The notes below the pieces were generated by a model. The model worked only from the letters and a program-made list of their open reading frames with translations, did not search any database and was not told the DNA's origin. From Gamsiella multidivaricata (lineage: Eukaryota > Mortierellomycota > Mortierellomycetes > Mortierellales > Mortierellaceae), in NCBI RefSeq assembly GCF_025024155.1, contig NW_026251791.1:89851-153850 (forward strand): a stretch of 64,000 nt of DNA, in the 5' to 3' direction. Both the position numbers and the translations under genes were made by a program. How positions within the stretch are numbered: the first letter of the stretch is position 1; each line of letters starts with the position of its first letter. This document shows, piece by piece, positions 34,018-45,266 of the stretch.

Positions 34018-37000
34018 CTAAAAGAGAAGCGTCTCAAGAGTACTCGCGCAATGCAAAGCGTCAGAGAGGGATCTGATCTGCAGATCGCTCTTCTGCGTAT
34101 CCACTGCACTCATGTCTCCCTTGCCGTAAAAAATAATTGCTTTTGGTTCCTCCGGCAAAAGCCAGAACGCATTCTCGTCAAAATACCCCTCCACCCCATC
34201 TCTGTCCCATTCAAGACAGACAAACCCAGCGATTGATAACGATTGGAGCGTGATATGAATTTGGTACTCGCTCCTCAGGGCTCCTTCCCTCACGACGAGT
34301 TCCACGACTGATATTCCAGGGTCTTTCTTGAGGCAAGCCAGGAGGAACGGATCCCGCACAGGAAAAATTTGAGGCAGCATCTCGTAAGTCTTGTTGCATA
34401 CTTTGCTGGTAATCTTCGCAGTGGCCAATAGCAAACGTGGCGCAAGGGCTCCATCGTCACCCAGGAGATCAGATGTAACTTGCATTACCAGTTCGCTGGA
34501 ATGGCTATTCACGGTGAAGGAGACAGAAGTGCTCGTTGTAGCCTGGCCAGATGTGATGTCGTACGATCGCACGAATAGTTGACCTATGAGAATAAAAGTC
34601 GATCGTCTCTGGATCAGCAATTGCCAAAGAACCCAAAAAACCATGCAATTGATACTACTACTGCAGCTAATATCTGGTCACTCCCACCTTCAATGGGCGT
34701 GGATCTGTCATTGGAAATATGAATTCGGAGCGAGCGTGTTTTAGCAGGCTGGTATCCTGAGACGAGGACATCAGCAAAGGAATGCTTAATGTAGTAGTGA
34801 AGAGGTTTCCAACGACCTATATCATTTATGATTCGCTGTTATTGCAGGCCTAATATGGTTCATCACCAACAATAGGAGGAAAAAAAAATCCCCACCTCCG
34901 TGTTCAATACTCGACCCTAGCGGTGCAATGAGAATAAGTGATAAAAAAAAGAAGGAAAATCAGCATTCACGTAGGTACGGACCGACACTTTTGGCGTAGT
35001 TCGTGCTCGCTTATGTTTACATGTAGGCGCCGGCCAGATATCATTCAGCTGCCAATAAAGTGCGCCCATGGTGCGTCTATCTTCGCTGCGACCTCGTATG
35101 TAGTGCTCAGTTTGATTGACGATTGAACGGGCTTGAACACATTGCGTCAAGTAACAGAACAAATCAAAGAGATTCTCGCTGATGTCTATGAGTATCTCAG
35201 ATACGTCTTTGAAGTTCGCGTGATAATATTTCGACAAGGCTGCAGGCAGCTGAAACTGGTGCTAGAAAAAGAAGGTGTTGTTAGCAATACAGGGCTATGT
35301 GACGAATACATCACAGCAATTATTTGACCACTCCTACCTCAATCTGCTCAAGCATCTCGAGCTGTCCACTTTTATGGTGATTGCGATGTACAGAGAGGGT
35401 TGAAAGGGGGTGCCAATCATCTGGAGACGAGATTTTTCGCCATGCTCTGAACGACGGCATAGACTGCGCCCCGTATTCTAGAGCACAATGGGTGCCATCA
35501 GCCTTTATGACAAGCACAGTGCATGAGCAAATACGTTTCCTCGAAAAAATGCCTTACCTGAGACAAAGCGTGCATTCGGGTAATGCTCTACATGCAGCCC
35601 ATTGTGCTTGTAGTCATAGAAATGGACATCCCCATACAGGCCGCGCTCAGAATCCTGGAGAACATACCGTTCAGTGTATGGTGTCTTACATATCACGCCG
35701 GCGGAAGGCGATCTAGTCATACAGTTGGCAATGTAAGCAAGCAAAGTCCAGTGTCTTGACGATCTTCTCCTGATGCGCTGACTTACGTGGATATGAATGG
35801 ACGGGACGTGTCCAATTTGTTCAACGACGACATTATGGTTTCCACGTATAACTTGTGATAATCAACCTAAAAAACATTCAGTCAAGACTTAGGAAGGGAT
35901 GCACAGAGATGCCCTATCAAAGGCGCCTGGCCTCCACTGATGCTGCCTATACCGTGAATAAATATGGATTGCGGACGGTGGCTTTATCCCATCTAATTGC
36001 GTTACAATGAAGAATGGAGTATTAAGAATGGATCCCTTCGAGGTGTCTTTCCAATTAAATACAGCCGCGGTCACCTACCCTTTCACTATAAACTCCTGAT
36101 TTTCGTTGTTCCCTGACCAGAGAACAATACATGGGTGCACCATCAGTCTTTTAGTCTGATCCGATACCTCCTGCCTGATGTTTTCCAGAAATTCGTCATT
36201 TGTGGGGTATAGAGCACACGCGAACCTGACATATAACGGATTTACTTAGTATCATACTGATGTTCGAATGAGCTGTAGTTGATTTGCTATAGTCCAGCTG
36301 GACTCACTTACATGAATTCCTGCCACACCATGATTCCGAGCTCGTTGCATATCCTATAGAATTCTATAAATTTTACGAAAATTGTTAGGAAGATCAAGAG
36401 TTAATCGGTGCCATCTCAACCCACATGAAAGTCTTACCATTTGATTCATATCGGCCGCCTCCCCAGATGCGAATCATGTTCATGTTGGCGGCGACACAGC
36501 TCTGAAGAAGAGACCTGCGGGACAGAAGTATGAGCGAATCACTATTCAAATGGAAGCATAATACAACAGAGGGGAACAGCAAAGCGGCGTACCTTTTCTG
36601 CTCCATCGTCATCATACGATCAAAGACATGACCTGGGATCCAATTTGTGCCTTTCGCAAACATATCCACGCCATTGATGCGAAAGTTGAACGACTCTCCA
36701 TCCCGCCCCTCGGTCAGTGGATCCTGTATGAGCTCAGACTCGACAAATCCACATTGGAAAATATGCGACGCAACCGTGGATGCGTTATCGTTCAGCAGAG
36801 TCACTTCCACAGAATAAAGCGTTGGCTCTCCATATCCCCTCGGCCACCAACGGTTAACTGGCGAAAGTTCCACGAAAAAAGAATGCTCAGTTGTACATTG
36901 CCCAGCGGTCACCATTAACTGGTGCTCCGTCGCAGGGAGCCCTTTATCGAAGCGTAGCTTTGCTACTAAGTTCTGGTCTCGATCGCATACGAGCTCTAGA

Positions 37001-38225
37001 TGAATCTGTGACCAGAGACGCCTTCACTCAACATGGTGATCATTCATTTAATTAACGCGCGCATGGTGACAAACATTCATTACCTGAACTTCCCAAGCGT
37101 CTCGAATTGCTTTATAGGAGGTCTTGAGATACCAGCTTTTCACCAAAATCCCCTGCTCGTCCAGTTTCAATGAAATGGGCCGCCAAATCCCTAGTGTAAT
37201 GCAACAGCGGATTTAGATACTCATGCCTCACTAATAGATCGAACGCACCATCGCGGATGATCCCCTCACCGCAGGGCGCGAACGCCGGACCCCAGTCCCA
37301 GGAGAAAGAGCACTAATAATGAGAGTGTTTATCAGACATCTGATCTTGATGTACGAGGGTGCGACTCCAGAGCAGTTTGTGAGGGTATAAAGTACCTGCT
37401 CCTTTCGAATAAAGTTGCGGTGTGGGAACCCATGTTGAGCCGTGCTCATATTAAACATATCAGGAACCTAGGTATGAGCAGGTAAAATCAGCAGTACTTC
37501 TCATCGATCGTACTTTAGGCACGCCTAAACTTGACCTCCGAAAGGCGTAAAAGCAGAAGAATATGCAGCAACATACGTAATACGGATAAGCAGCGGCCTT
37601 CTTCTTTGCATGCTTCACCGCATCCTCGAACTGGATCCGGAGAATGTTGGGTCCTGGTTTCAAAAAGGCGCCTACATCAAACAAGTAGCGCCGGAACTGG
37701 TTCTGAGTGCATCCGACTCGCTCGCCGTTCAAAGTGATAGTGGCGATTGTGTCGAGTCCCTCGCAGTCTAGAATAGCGATCGCATAGACCATGCTATCAT
37801 CCAAGAAAAAGTCCTTTTCATACACCCATGTGGTCTCAATCAGTTTTCTCATTGAGTCCCTTTGGATTGATCGAAGACAAGATTGAGGCTGTTAGGTGTA
37901 TAGTTAATTTGATGGAAAACAAACTCCGGAACTACTTCATGCTGTTCCCTACTTCACGTAATTTATGCCATAGTAAGGATCTTCTTTCAGAACATTCGCT
38001 TGTATCAAATCAAGGTGGGCCTGCCCTAAGAAAAAAAAAAAAGAAAGAAAAGAAAGAAAGTATTGGTGATTGTCTATTGCTTGGAGGGATTGGGTATAAA
38101 AAACAAGAAGTACCTGGGACAGTGGCCTTGACTCGGACCGACTGGTCTTGGCTGCTGAGGTGCCATTCGCCATTCAAGTCAATGGTTCTTGCATTCAGAT
38201 TCCTGATCCTCGATTCATTTGCCAT
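34018..38225 (-). CDS. GH2 beta-mannosidase
   Basis: Seventeen exons, 903 residues, every phase consistent: 38114..38225, 37953..38025, 37577..37847, 37396..37467, 37249..37312, 37084..37190, 36593..37005, 36438..36514, 36312..36363, 36087..36225, 35787..35866, 35558..35712, 35338..35477, 35021..35261, 34896..34916, 34688..34816, 34018..34583. It removes terminal beta-1,4-mannose from mannan fragments and N-glycan cores. Hallmarks in order: [10 protein letters not shown] and [61 protein letters not shown] with the acid/base Glu; [18 protein letters not shown] with the nucleophile Glu; and [16 protein letters not shown]. No signal peptide is visible, so a cytosolic (intracellular, clade B-like) enzyme is likely. 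The donor at 36087 (GTGAAA) is the weakest; a stronger-looking GTAGGT next to it would break the frame. Confidence 0.93.
34896..34916 (-). other. 21-base microexon of the beta-mannosidase gene
   Basis: Flanked by CCGCTAG and GTGGGG on the minus strand. It supplies WSSIEHGG between ...WPAPT and [10 protein letters not shown], reconstructing the conserved W-x-S-x-E-x-G-G-x-W-K-x-L-H-Y motif of GH2 mannosidases. Confidence 0.8.
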
Positions 38226-38339
38226 GGCACGCTTGCAAGATTTAGCCTGGACAGAAAATGCTGTCGCGATAAATATATCGTGAGAACGAAGTTGATCCAC
38301 AACCTTTAATGATGCGCACGGACCCACATTTACACACTT

Positions 38340-38845
38340 AAAATGAGCCTCACACAAAACGCGCGCCGCCTGGAAACGGTCCTGGCAGGCGGACATTCCC
38401 CATAATGCCAGGACCATCTGGTGGCGGTACATCCACGACAAACTGGCTACCAACGAGATCCGCTTCCGTCAATGGCACAATGACCCATATCTAGACTGCC
38501 GTATATATGGAGGAATAGTCGAAGACAAGCGCCATATGGTCTTCCTTTGCCCGCCGAAACGCGTCGCATGGACATCGTACCTGTCAACCTTCACTAGGCA
38601 GTCCACTTGGACCGACGAGGGCCTCTGTTCACTACCTGAGCTGTCTCTACCACGCATCACCATCCAGCAAGAGTTCTACCGCTTCATTAACCTCAGTTGG
38701 TGGCATGCGGGGTCAGAGCCGTGTGGGATATGCATTATGCTTTTGTGTTGAATGACAGCCCTATCAACAGTGCTGGTGTGGCGCGATCTATGCGCACCAA
38801 CGCGCTTCGGATAGTGGCACAGCACCAACTCAGATAAAAAAAAAA
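38340..38845 (+). mobile_element. 5'-truncated LINE-like (non-LTR) retrotransposon 3' remnant with A tail
   Basis: Plus-frame translation gives RAAWKRSWQADIPHNAR, IWWRYIHDKLATNEIRFRQW, then LDCRIYGGIVEDKRHMVFLC. This resembles the C-terminal end of fungal non-LTR reverse transcriptases, where a C-x2-C...H...C knuckle follows a W-x2-LH-K-I-x-T segment; here the second Cys has become Tyr. The frame breaks near 38705-38720 and continues in another frame (VWDMHYAFVLNDSPINS ... VAQHQLR, stop at 38835-38837), followed directly by ten A residues (38836-38845). Truncation at the 5' side, a frameshift and the 3' A tail fit a dead insertion. It sits about 115 bases upstream of the beta-mannosidase start. 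Family identity is by pattern only. Confidence 0.5.
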
Positions 38846-39370
38846 CCATACACCTTACATAGACTCCATATACATGTCATACGTGGGTTTTCAGTATTAT
38901 TCACCGCCTAGACTATTTTATAAAGTTCCTGGCTCAAAAAAAAAAAAAAAAAAACGCACGCTTCTTTTTGGCACGATGCAAGCTTAGTAGTGTTTTACTG
39001 CTCATTCTAGTATGTAATGGTTTAACGAGGGGGTTATTTTCTTACAAGGCAAGAGGTGACGATCATCCCCGCGGGCGCAAGGTCGTTCTCGGACCGCGCG
39101 TTCCATTCAAATCTGAGGTTCAGGACAGTCTTGGGATTCCATACTTAAGGCAGGCAATACACCGTGCGTCACTCAACTCCAAGACCACTTGCATTTCGAT
39201 GCATACTTTTCTCTATCCATCCTGCTGATATGACGGGGCTGGCGCGATAATCTATCCCACTTAAAAGGCAGGATATTCCCTGTGTTGCTTCATTTTGAGA
39301 TATGTTCGCCATTGTCAACATATACCCCTAGCAACCACTATTCACCCATTTTATTCCTGATTAATCACTC
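38846..39370. other. subtilase promoter region
   Basis: A 19-base A run (38936-38954) and otherwise unremarkable sequence. A weak open frame (38968-39228) has a hydrophobic start but no recognisable content. No gene is supported. Confidence 0.45.
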
Positions 39371-42300
39371 ATGAAGTCAAGATGCCTCCTTCTCACTCTC
39401 TCGCTATCTATAATAACCATCGCAGGTGTACCCATTGAGTCTACTCCGGAACCCAGTGATATCGAGCTTCAGTTGCCTCTTCCCTTAAGAGACGCTGGGG
39501 TTGATTCAATCCAGGCACTATCGGCTCCTCTTCCCTCAAGCTTCTTGATTGAATTTGATCTACCTGCCGCAGGCTTAAGCCGATGCTTAAGAAATAAGTT
39601 GGAAAAGCAGGGAGGACTTCAGAAGCTCGCCGCAAACCGCCATGCCAGCGTCGCTGAGCAGCATAAAGATTTTCGATCCTTCCTGAGTGATGAACTTCAT
39701 GTGAGCTATGCTCTGCGACATGAATTTTTCTCCCTTATAAATGGAATGAGCATCGATCTCCAGGGTGTGCCCTCCAGCAAGGTTTCTGGGATTCTGGACA
39801 TGATCCAATCAACTCCAGGGGTCATCAAGGTCTCGCCCTTGGTACGTGAAGTGGCATGCTATCCGAAGTATGTCCTGCAAGATGAAATTTAGGTGCTGAG
39901 AGTCTTTCCTTTCGGCCTATACCCATAGGTCTCCATGGATCAGCCCAAAGCAATCATGCATGGGAACCATTTGACTACCCTTGCTACCACTCCTCAAATC
40001 AGCACAGCGCATGAACAAACAGGTGTCCTGAATGCGCGCAACGATCTCAAGCTTTCAGGAAAAGGCATTAAAATTGGGATTATTGGTATGAATTTTGCTG
40101 AAGAGTGGCATTTATGTTAACAGGGAAGAAAGACTTGACAGTAATAACTTATATGTTAACTTACACAGATACTGGTGTTGACTATACCCATGAGGCGCTT
40201 GGTTCATGCTACGGTTCGTTGGGTGTTTGAAAGCGTGTACATGCGGTTACAAAGGGTGGCAATACTAATTGATACGTCACTGCAACTTTAGGCCCCGGAT
40301 GCAAGGTTCAGTACGGACGTGATTTTGTGGATCCGCTAACATCAAATACGCCTGGAGGCTTTGACTGCGTCGGGGTAAGAGCCTAATCATATCGTCGTTA
40401 TTAATACCTCAAGTGCATTTATTACTTGAGAGTCGCTTGTCTAATGCAATACTGTAGCATGGAACGCATGTGGCGGGTATTATTGCTGGGAACAGCACTG
40501 CTTCCGCTTTTTTCGGCGTTGCTCCTCAAGGTGAGAGTTTATCGAGATTACAGATACTTGTCATGAAGCAGGTTACTTTCTGTGCTTACATTGTCTCTCG
40601 ATGATGTTTAATAGCAACCCTTGGCGCATACAGAGTTTTTCCTTGCGCAGGCAACTCTAAGGATGACACCATCATTGCAGCATTAGAGCAGGCGTATGAG
40701 GATAGCATGGACATTGTAAACCTTTCCCTCGGTGGAGGATCATCCTGGGCAAACACACCTCTGTCAAAAGCCGCCGCGAAACTTGTTGAGCTAGGAGTAG
40801 TTGTAGTGGCGGCGGTCGGAAACGATGGGGAACAAGGACTTAGCGAAGTCTCATCCCCGTCTATTAACCCCAGGGTCATCTCCGTTGCAAGTTTTGAGGG
40901 GCTCGGGTATCTTGCCAACTACTTTGAGCTCGAGGGAGTTCCAGATTCTCGCATTGGTAAGAGGGGCATGAACACAATAAATGTCGCTGTGCTTTTGTTA
41001 TCGGAGGAAGTGGGTGGAAGATACTGAGCATAGTTTCGCGCTACTCATAGATTATTCCGATTCGCAGCAGAAGAGCCTTGGAGGCGCGACGTTCCCGCTC
41101 GTTTTCCCAGAGCACGACCCTGAAGGATGCAAGCCATATCCATCGTCTATCGAAGGAAGCATCGCATTCTTGAAGCGAGGAACATGTACCTTTGTTCTCA
41201 AGGTATACATGAGCTAGTGCGATAGAGGGCCCCCCCACTGTATACGATGATATATCTTCCTGATGCACAAGAGCAATACGAATCTAATACACCCAACTGT
41301 GTGTACTAGGCCCGGCTTGCACAGGAAGCTGGCGCCATTGGATGTATCTTTTATAATAACGTTCAAGGAGGGCTTCATCCAAAGGCAGACGACCCGAGTG
41401 TCCATGTTTTCGGCCACGGTATCTCTTTGCAGCAGGGTCAGCTAATCCTTGACCAGTTCAAGACCGCCAACAAGAGCATTATCAATGTTGTCTACAAAGA
41501 AGAAAAAGGCGTATTCAAGAATGAGATGGCCAACCAAATATCAACCTTTTCGAGTTGGGGTCTTGGCCCATTGCTTGAAATGAAACCTGACATTAGCGCA
41601 CCAGGCGGATACATCTACAGTACTGTTCCAGCAAGTACCCACAGAGGGAACGGAATGAGAAGAAATTGCCTGTATTCATGTTCCTCCTCTTCCTGCACTC
41701 TAACGTTTTTTTTTATTGCTGCTATTCAGGTCGCTAATGGCTCTTTCGCGATAATGTCCGGCACATCTATGGCTACCCCTTTTGTCGCTGGCTCTGCCGC
41801 GCTGCTACTTGAGGCCGAGCCCAGCATCGACAGAAGCACAGTCTTAGGACGCCTGCAAACGTACGCTAAGCCCGGGGTTTATAGCAAAACCACAATGCCC
41901 AACACGGTTGCCAGACAAGGAGCAGGGATGGTCAACGTTTTCGATGCCATACAGGGCAAGGCTTTCGTTCAGCCGACACATCTCGCACTGAACGACACCG
42001 TTCATACCAAAGGGACCTATATCCTTACGCTCACGAACCAGTACAAGTCTGCAGAGACGTTCACGTTGACGCACTGGCCAGCCATGTCCGTCCTTGGTTA
42101 CACACCCACCGGCCAGCCTACAGACAAGATTGTTTACAACGAGACAGCAGCCGAACTAGCCTTTGATACCGGAAACTCTATACGTCTCGAGCCCGGCGAA
42201 ACACGTTCATTGACTATTCATTTCAAACCACCAGCAGCTCTCGATTTAGATAGCCATTGGATTTATAGCGGATTTGTCAAGGTGGAGCCAACGTCGAGCA

Positions 42301-42797
42301 GTTCACGCCCTGCTTTCCAAGTTCCTTATGTTGGTATGCACGGATCTTATGGCACTGTCGATATGCTGGACCTGCAAGATGGCTTCCCGATTCTGTTAGG
42401 CCCCATAAACGATGGCCGACTTGTGCCGATCGTGAGCAGGAAAGATCAGGCCCCACAAACATTCTCTATGGCCGGCAAAGGTGTCGTACTCGTCCTTAAG
42501 ATCTCGAACCCGTTGCGCAATCTTCAGATCTATGTGATGGATGCAGTTAGGAAAAAGATTGTTGGCATGGCGCCCATGGATGGAGAGCATGTTGGACGCA
42601 CAGATTCTGTCAGGGCGAAATTTTTTGTGGTGCGCTGGTCTGGCCAAGTAATCGATAAAGAAGGCGGTACTAGCAAAGTACCCGAGGGGGACTATTCCTT
42701 CGTTGTTGTCGCTCCAAAGCCCTTCTCAGTAAGCTCCTCGTTGAGCGATGGGCCGCACGAGAGCTGGATGTCGGCAACCATCAGAATCAAATATTAA
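39371..42797 (+). CDS. secreted subtilisin-like serine protease (S8) with PA insert
   Basis: Exons 39371..39841, 39929..40085, 40169..40213, 40292..40374, 40458..40530, 40615..40956, 41051..41202, 41310..41630, 41730..42797; 903 residues. A signal peptide (MKSRCLLLTLSLSIITIAG) is followed by an I9-type propeptide with SFLIEFDL and the later FFSLINGMSIDL. The catalytic triad is Asp in IGIIDTGVDYTHEALG, His in HGTHVAGIIAGN and Ser in GTSMATPFVAGSAALL; the oxyanion Asn lies in AAVGNDG. A protease-associated domain is inserted between the His and Ser blocks (EGSIAFLKRGTCTFVLK, EAGAIGCIFYNN). The C-terminal 450 residues are Fn3-like beta-sandwich, ending SATIRIKY. This is the layout of minor extracellular protease Vpr-type enzymes of fungi. 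The intron before the Ser block has a GC donor. Confidence 0.94.
41631..41729 (+). other. GC-AG intron of the subtilase gene
   Basis: Donor CCA|GCAAGT, acceptor TATTCAG|GTC; 99 bases, a multiple of three and open in frame, so a gene finder could retain it. Removing it joins YIYSTVP to VANGSFAIMSGTSMATP, the spacing expected before the catalytic Ser. The nearest GT donor would create a stop. Confidence 0.7.
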
Positions 42798-43701
42798 TGT
42801 GCCGTTACAATAAAGCTAAGATATCAGATGATGTGATAAATCTGTGGGCCACTCATGATGCCTTATAAATGTTGACGAAGATTTAGTAGAGATACTTACA
42901 GTAAGTGCAATAGATGGCTCGGCCACGTTCTTAGTTTTTTTACAGATGTACTAGGGAAAAAAAGTAAATTGATATAGTCGAAATCGCATTCGTTGTCCAT
43001 GCTTCTAAAGGCAGAAGGCAAGGTACTCGCAGATATTCCATTATCCATACTGTTATTTGGAAGTGTAACGATGATGGATCGACTTTAGCCGTATCTAAAG
43101 CCGTCCATGACCACAGTGTTATCGTGTTCCTTGACCTGATAATCAGTGTGCCCGAGCCTGGCGTGCCTAAAGTTCCAGGGGATAACACATATTTCTGTAC
43201 CAGGTATTATCGTCTTCCCGTTCAGTCCTACATTGAACCATGCTAGAATGAGCGATATCGGCTTCCTCATAGTAACCACGTGCTCGGGCTTAAGTTTTAA
43301 ATGACTGACTTAAACTGCAACGGAAAGCAAGGAAGATAATCGAGTAGAAAGTATGTATAGTATAGTAGGGCTGACAAAAAAACTCATTTCAGTGTATCTT
43401 GGCATCAATGGAAAACCTGCGGTCAATGCCAAGTGCTTGAGTAGCAAGATTCAGGACATCGATGACTTGAATGCGATCTTTACTAATAGCGAAAACATAG
43501 CGCCCATTCTTGGTGATATCGATGCTGATTGTTTAGTTCTATCGAGTCGTTCCTTCCTCTGTCGGCGGCATTGATGAGCGCTGTGCCATTTAGATGCTCA
43601 TGCGTGATTAAAATGTACAGGACCAATTGTTTCTGTCGATCTCTCTCGGCTCAGTGAGTACAATTTTAGAGGCAAGAGCAAACGCGTCCTTCTATATACA
43701 C

Positions 43702-43704
<3 letters not shown>

Positions 43705-43739
<35 letters not shown>
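43705..43739. repeat. 35-base uninterrupted T homopolymer
   Basis: Direct reading: CGCC followed by 35 T then GGTTAGC. Read on the minus strand it is a long A run, as left by a retroposed transcript whose body would lie at higher coordinates. Confidence 0.9.
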
Positions 43740-43740
<1 letters not shown>

Positions 43741-43879
43741 GTTAGCAGGTTGCTGTGTAACAAACAAAAAGTGACTCCGCCTCTTGTTACATTCCACCGA
43801 CCAGCGTCATTCAAGGTGCCTTATGGCTGATTATACAGTGCAACAGCGGTGCTTTCATGATGACGGGCACCTTTTTAAG

Positions 43880-44330
43880 TACGGGTCGTACCCATGCAGC
43901 TTTGTGGCGACATGGTTAGGTTGCCGCCGTTGCTATGGCACGAATCCACAGCGCCATCTACATTGCTTCCATTTGCCTCATAAACGACTTCGACCGAGAT
44001 AAGGCCCTGATTCATATCGATGGCAGACTCTCCAGTGAGAAGCAAGGCGAGCACTCAGAAAGGGCCAGAACTTGTATAGTCGGCTTATAGCGTTGTGACG
44101 ATATACTTGAAAGCTGCTATGACGCCGCTAGTGGCGCAGCCAGCCCATCCGGAGCCAAATCGTTCTAAATATCTTGGGCGCCGACAAAACATAGCTTCAG
44201 CAAGATCTCATACGCTTGGACCGAAGTGTCTGTCGCTGCGATGGCGAAGCAGATGCATGTGCTACTCATGTCTTGCGATAAGGACTTTATCTTCCACGGC
44301 CCAGTAGTGAAAATCCTTAGGCTGTTCAGT
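43880..44330 (+). pseudogene. decayed XPG/FEN-like nuclease family gene
   Basis: In one plus frame the sequence reads ICLINDFDRDKALIHIDGRL then SSEKQGEHSERAR, and further on, in another frame, VCRCDGEADACATHVLR, with a shift to DKDFIFHGPVVKI. The D-G-x3-EK-x(6)-R and EAD-x-C followed by D-x-DF patterns match the N and I blocks of XPG/FEN-1-type nucleases, including the large family of such proteins I recall from Mortierella genomes. At least two frame changes and a stop codon (near 44090) separate the blocks, so it cannot make a functional protein. Ends are approximate. Confidence 0.42.
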
Positions 44331-45207
44331 TCGTCCTGTAGGATAGAGGTGCCGTGTTACAGAAACTGGGGCAGAGCGAGCAATAAATGGCTGCACTAGT
44401 GGAGGTCAGCATCATGGGCCGCGCTTAGAACGTTCAAGGAGTTTCCTTGAGGAAGAACCACAACGTGCTCAGGTACCTTGCGCCAGCTGGATATCATCCA
44501 GCACAAAACCCAACTGCGCAGCGTCATCCCGATCTCGAATGATTTTCCTGTAAAGTGCCCTGAATTTCCGGTCGCAAGGATCTCCTTCCGGCTGATACTG
44601 CGCCAATCTTTGCTTGGTCAACAGAATGCCGGCCCTTCAAGAGATTCCATGCGCAAGAGAACAATCATTTATGCAACGTGATAGGAAGTATGTCTACCCA
44701 ATCCTCTATTGCCTCCCTATATCCTTCTTAATGAGTTTTTATTGTCGTAGCACCCTCTAAACTGAGCTCACCGCCTTTCCTATCCACACTGTACCCAGCC
44801 GCAGTATGCTCCGCCACAGCTTAGTTCAAACACGTGCTGTGTTGATGAGCAAAAGTAGGAACGGGCGTATGCACCCTCCTTCTTTTTTTCCATTAGACGT
44901 CGTACGTGTTTGGTAACTGGTTCCTTGTGTTGGTGACCCCTTTGTAATGAGACCTCGAGGTGTAGTTCAATAACTTCAATTATATTCCATGTCAACCCTC
45001 TCCCTCTCTCTTCTTTACTGATAGCGCTGAACGAGGCTGAGCCTGTTCGTTACACATCATCATTTAACATGAGTGCAACGGATGGTTTGCTCAACATGGC
45101 TCCCTCATACTTTCCCACCGGCCGTGGCTCGTCCTTGTATCACCTCCTGTATGGGCTAGAATGCATTGACGCTGGTACATACTTAAGCCAGCCCTAATAC
45201 ACGACAG

Positions 45208-45266
45208 CGTCTGAATATGCCAGAGAACGCCCATGGGACACCAAATCATTTTTTCTATGCGTCTGC
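45208..45266. repeat. second copy of the dispersed repeat seen at 33947-34005
   Basis: By eye the two 59-base segments share roughly four of five bases with two single-base gaps, for example TGAATATGCCA near the start and ATCATTTTT plus CTATGC near the end. Neither copy lies in a supported gene. Confidence 0.65.

Noticed and set aside
33826..34236. 136-codon plus frame starting MGIELNLSERDSA
   Set aside because: Half of it is antisense to the beta-mannosidase last exon and the other half is the dispersed repeat with the inverted repeat arm.
36081..36086. GTAGGT next to 36075-36080 as the donor of beta-mannosidase exon 10
   Set aside because: It leaves a phase that produces a stop in the next exon; the weaker GTGAAA donor keeps the frame.
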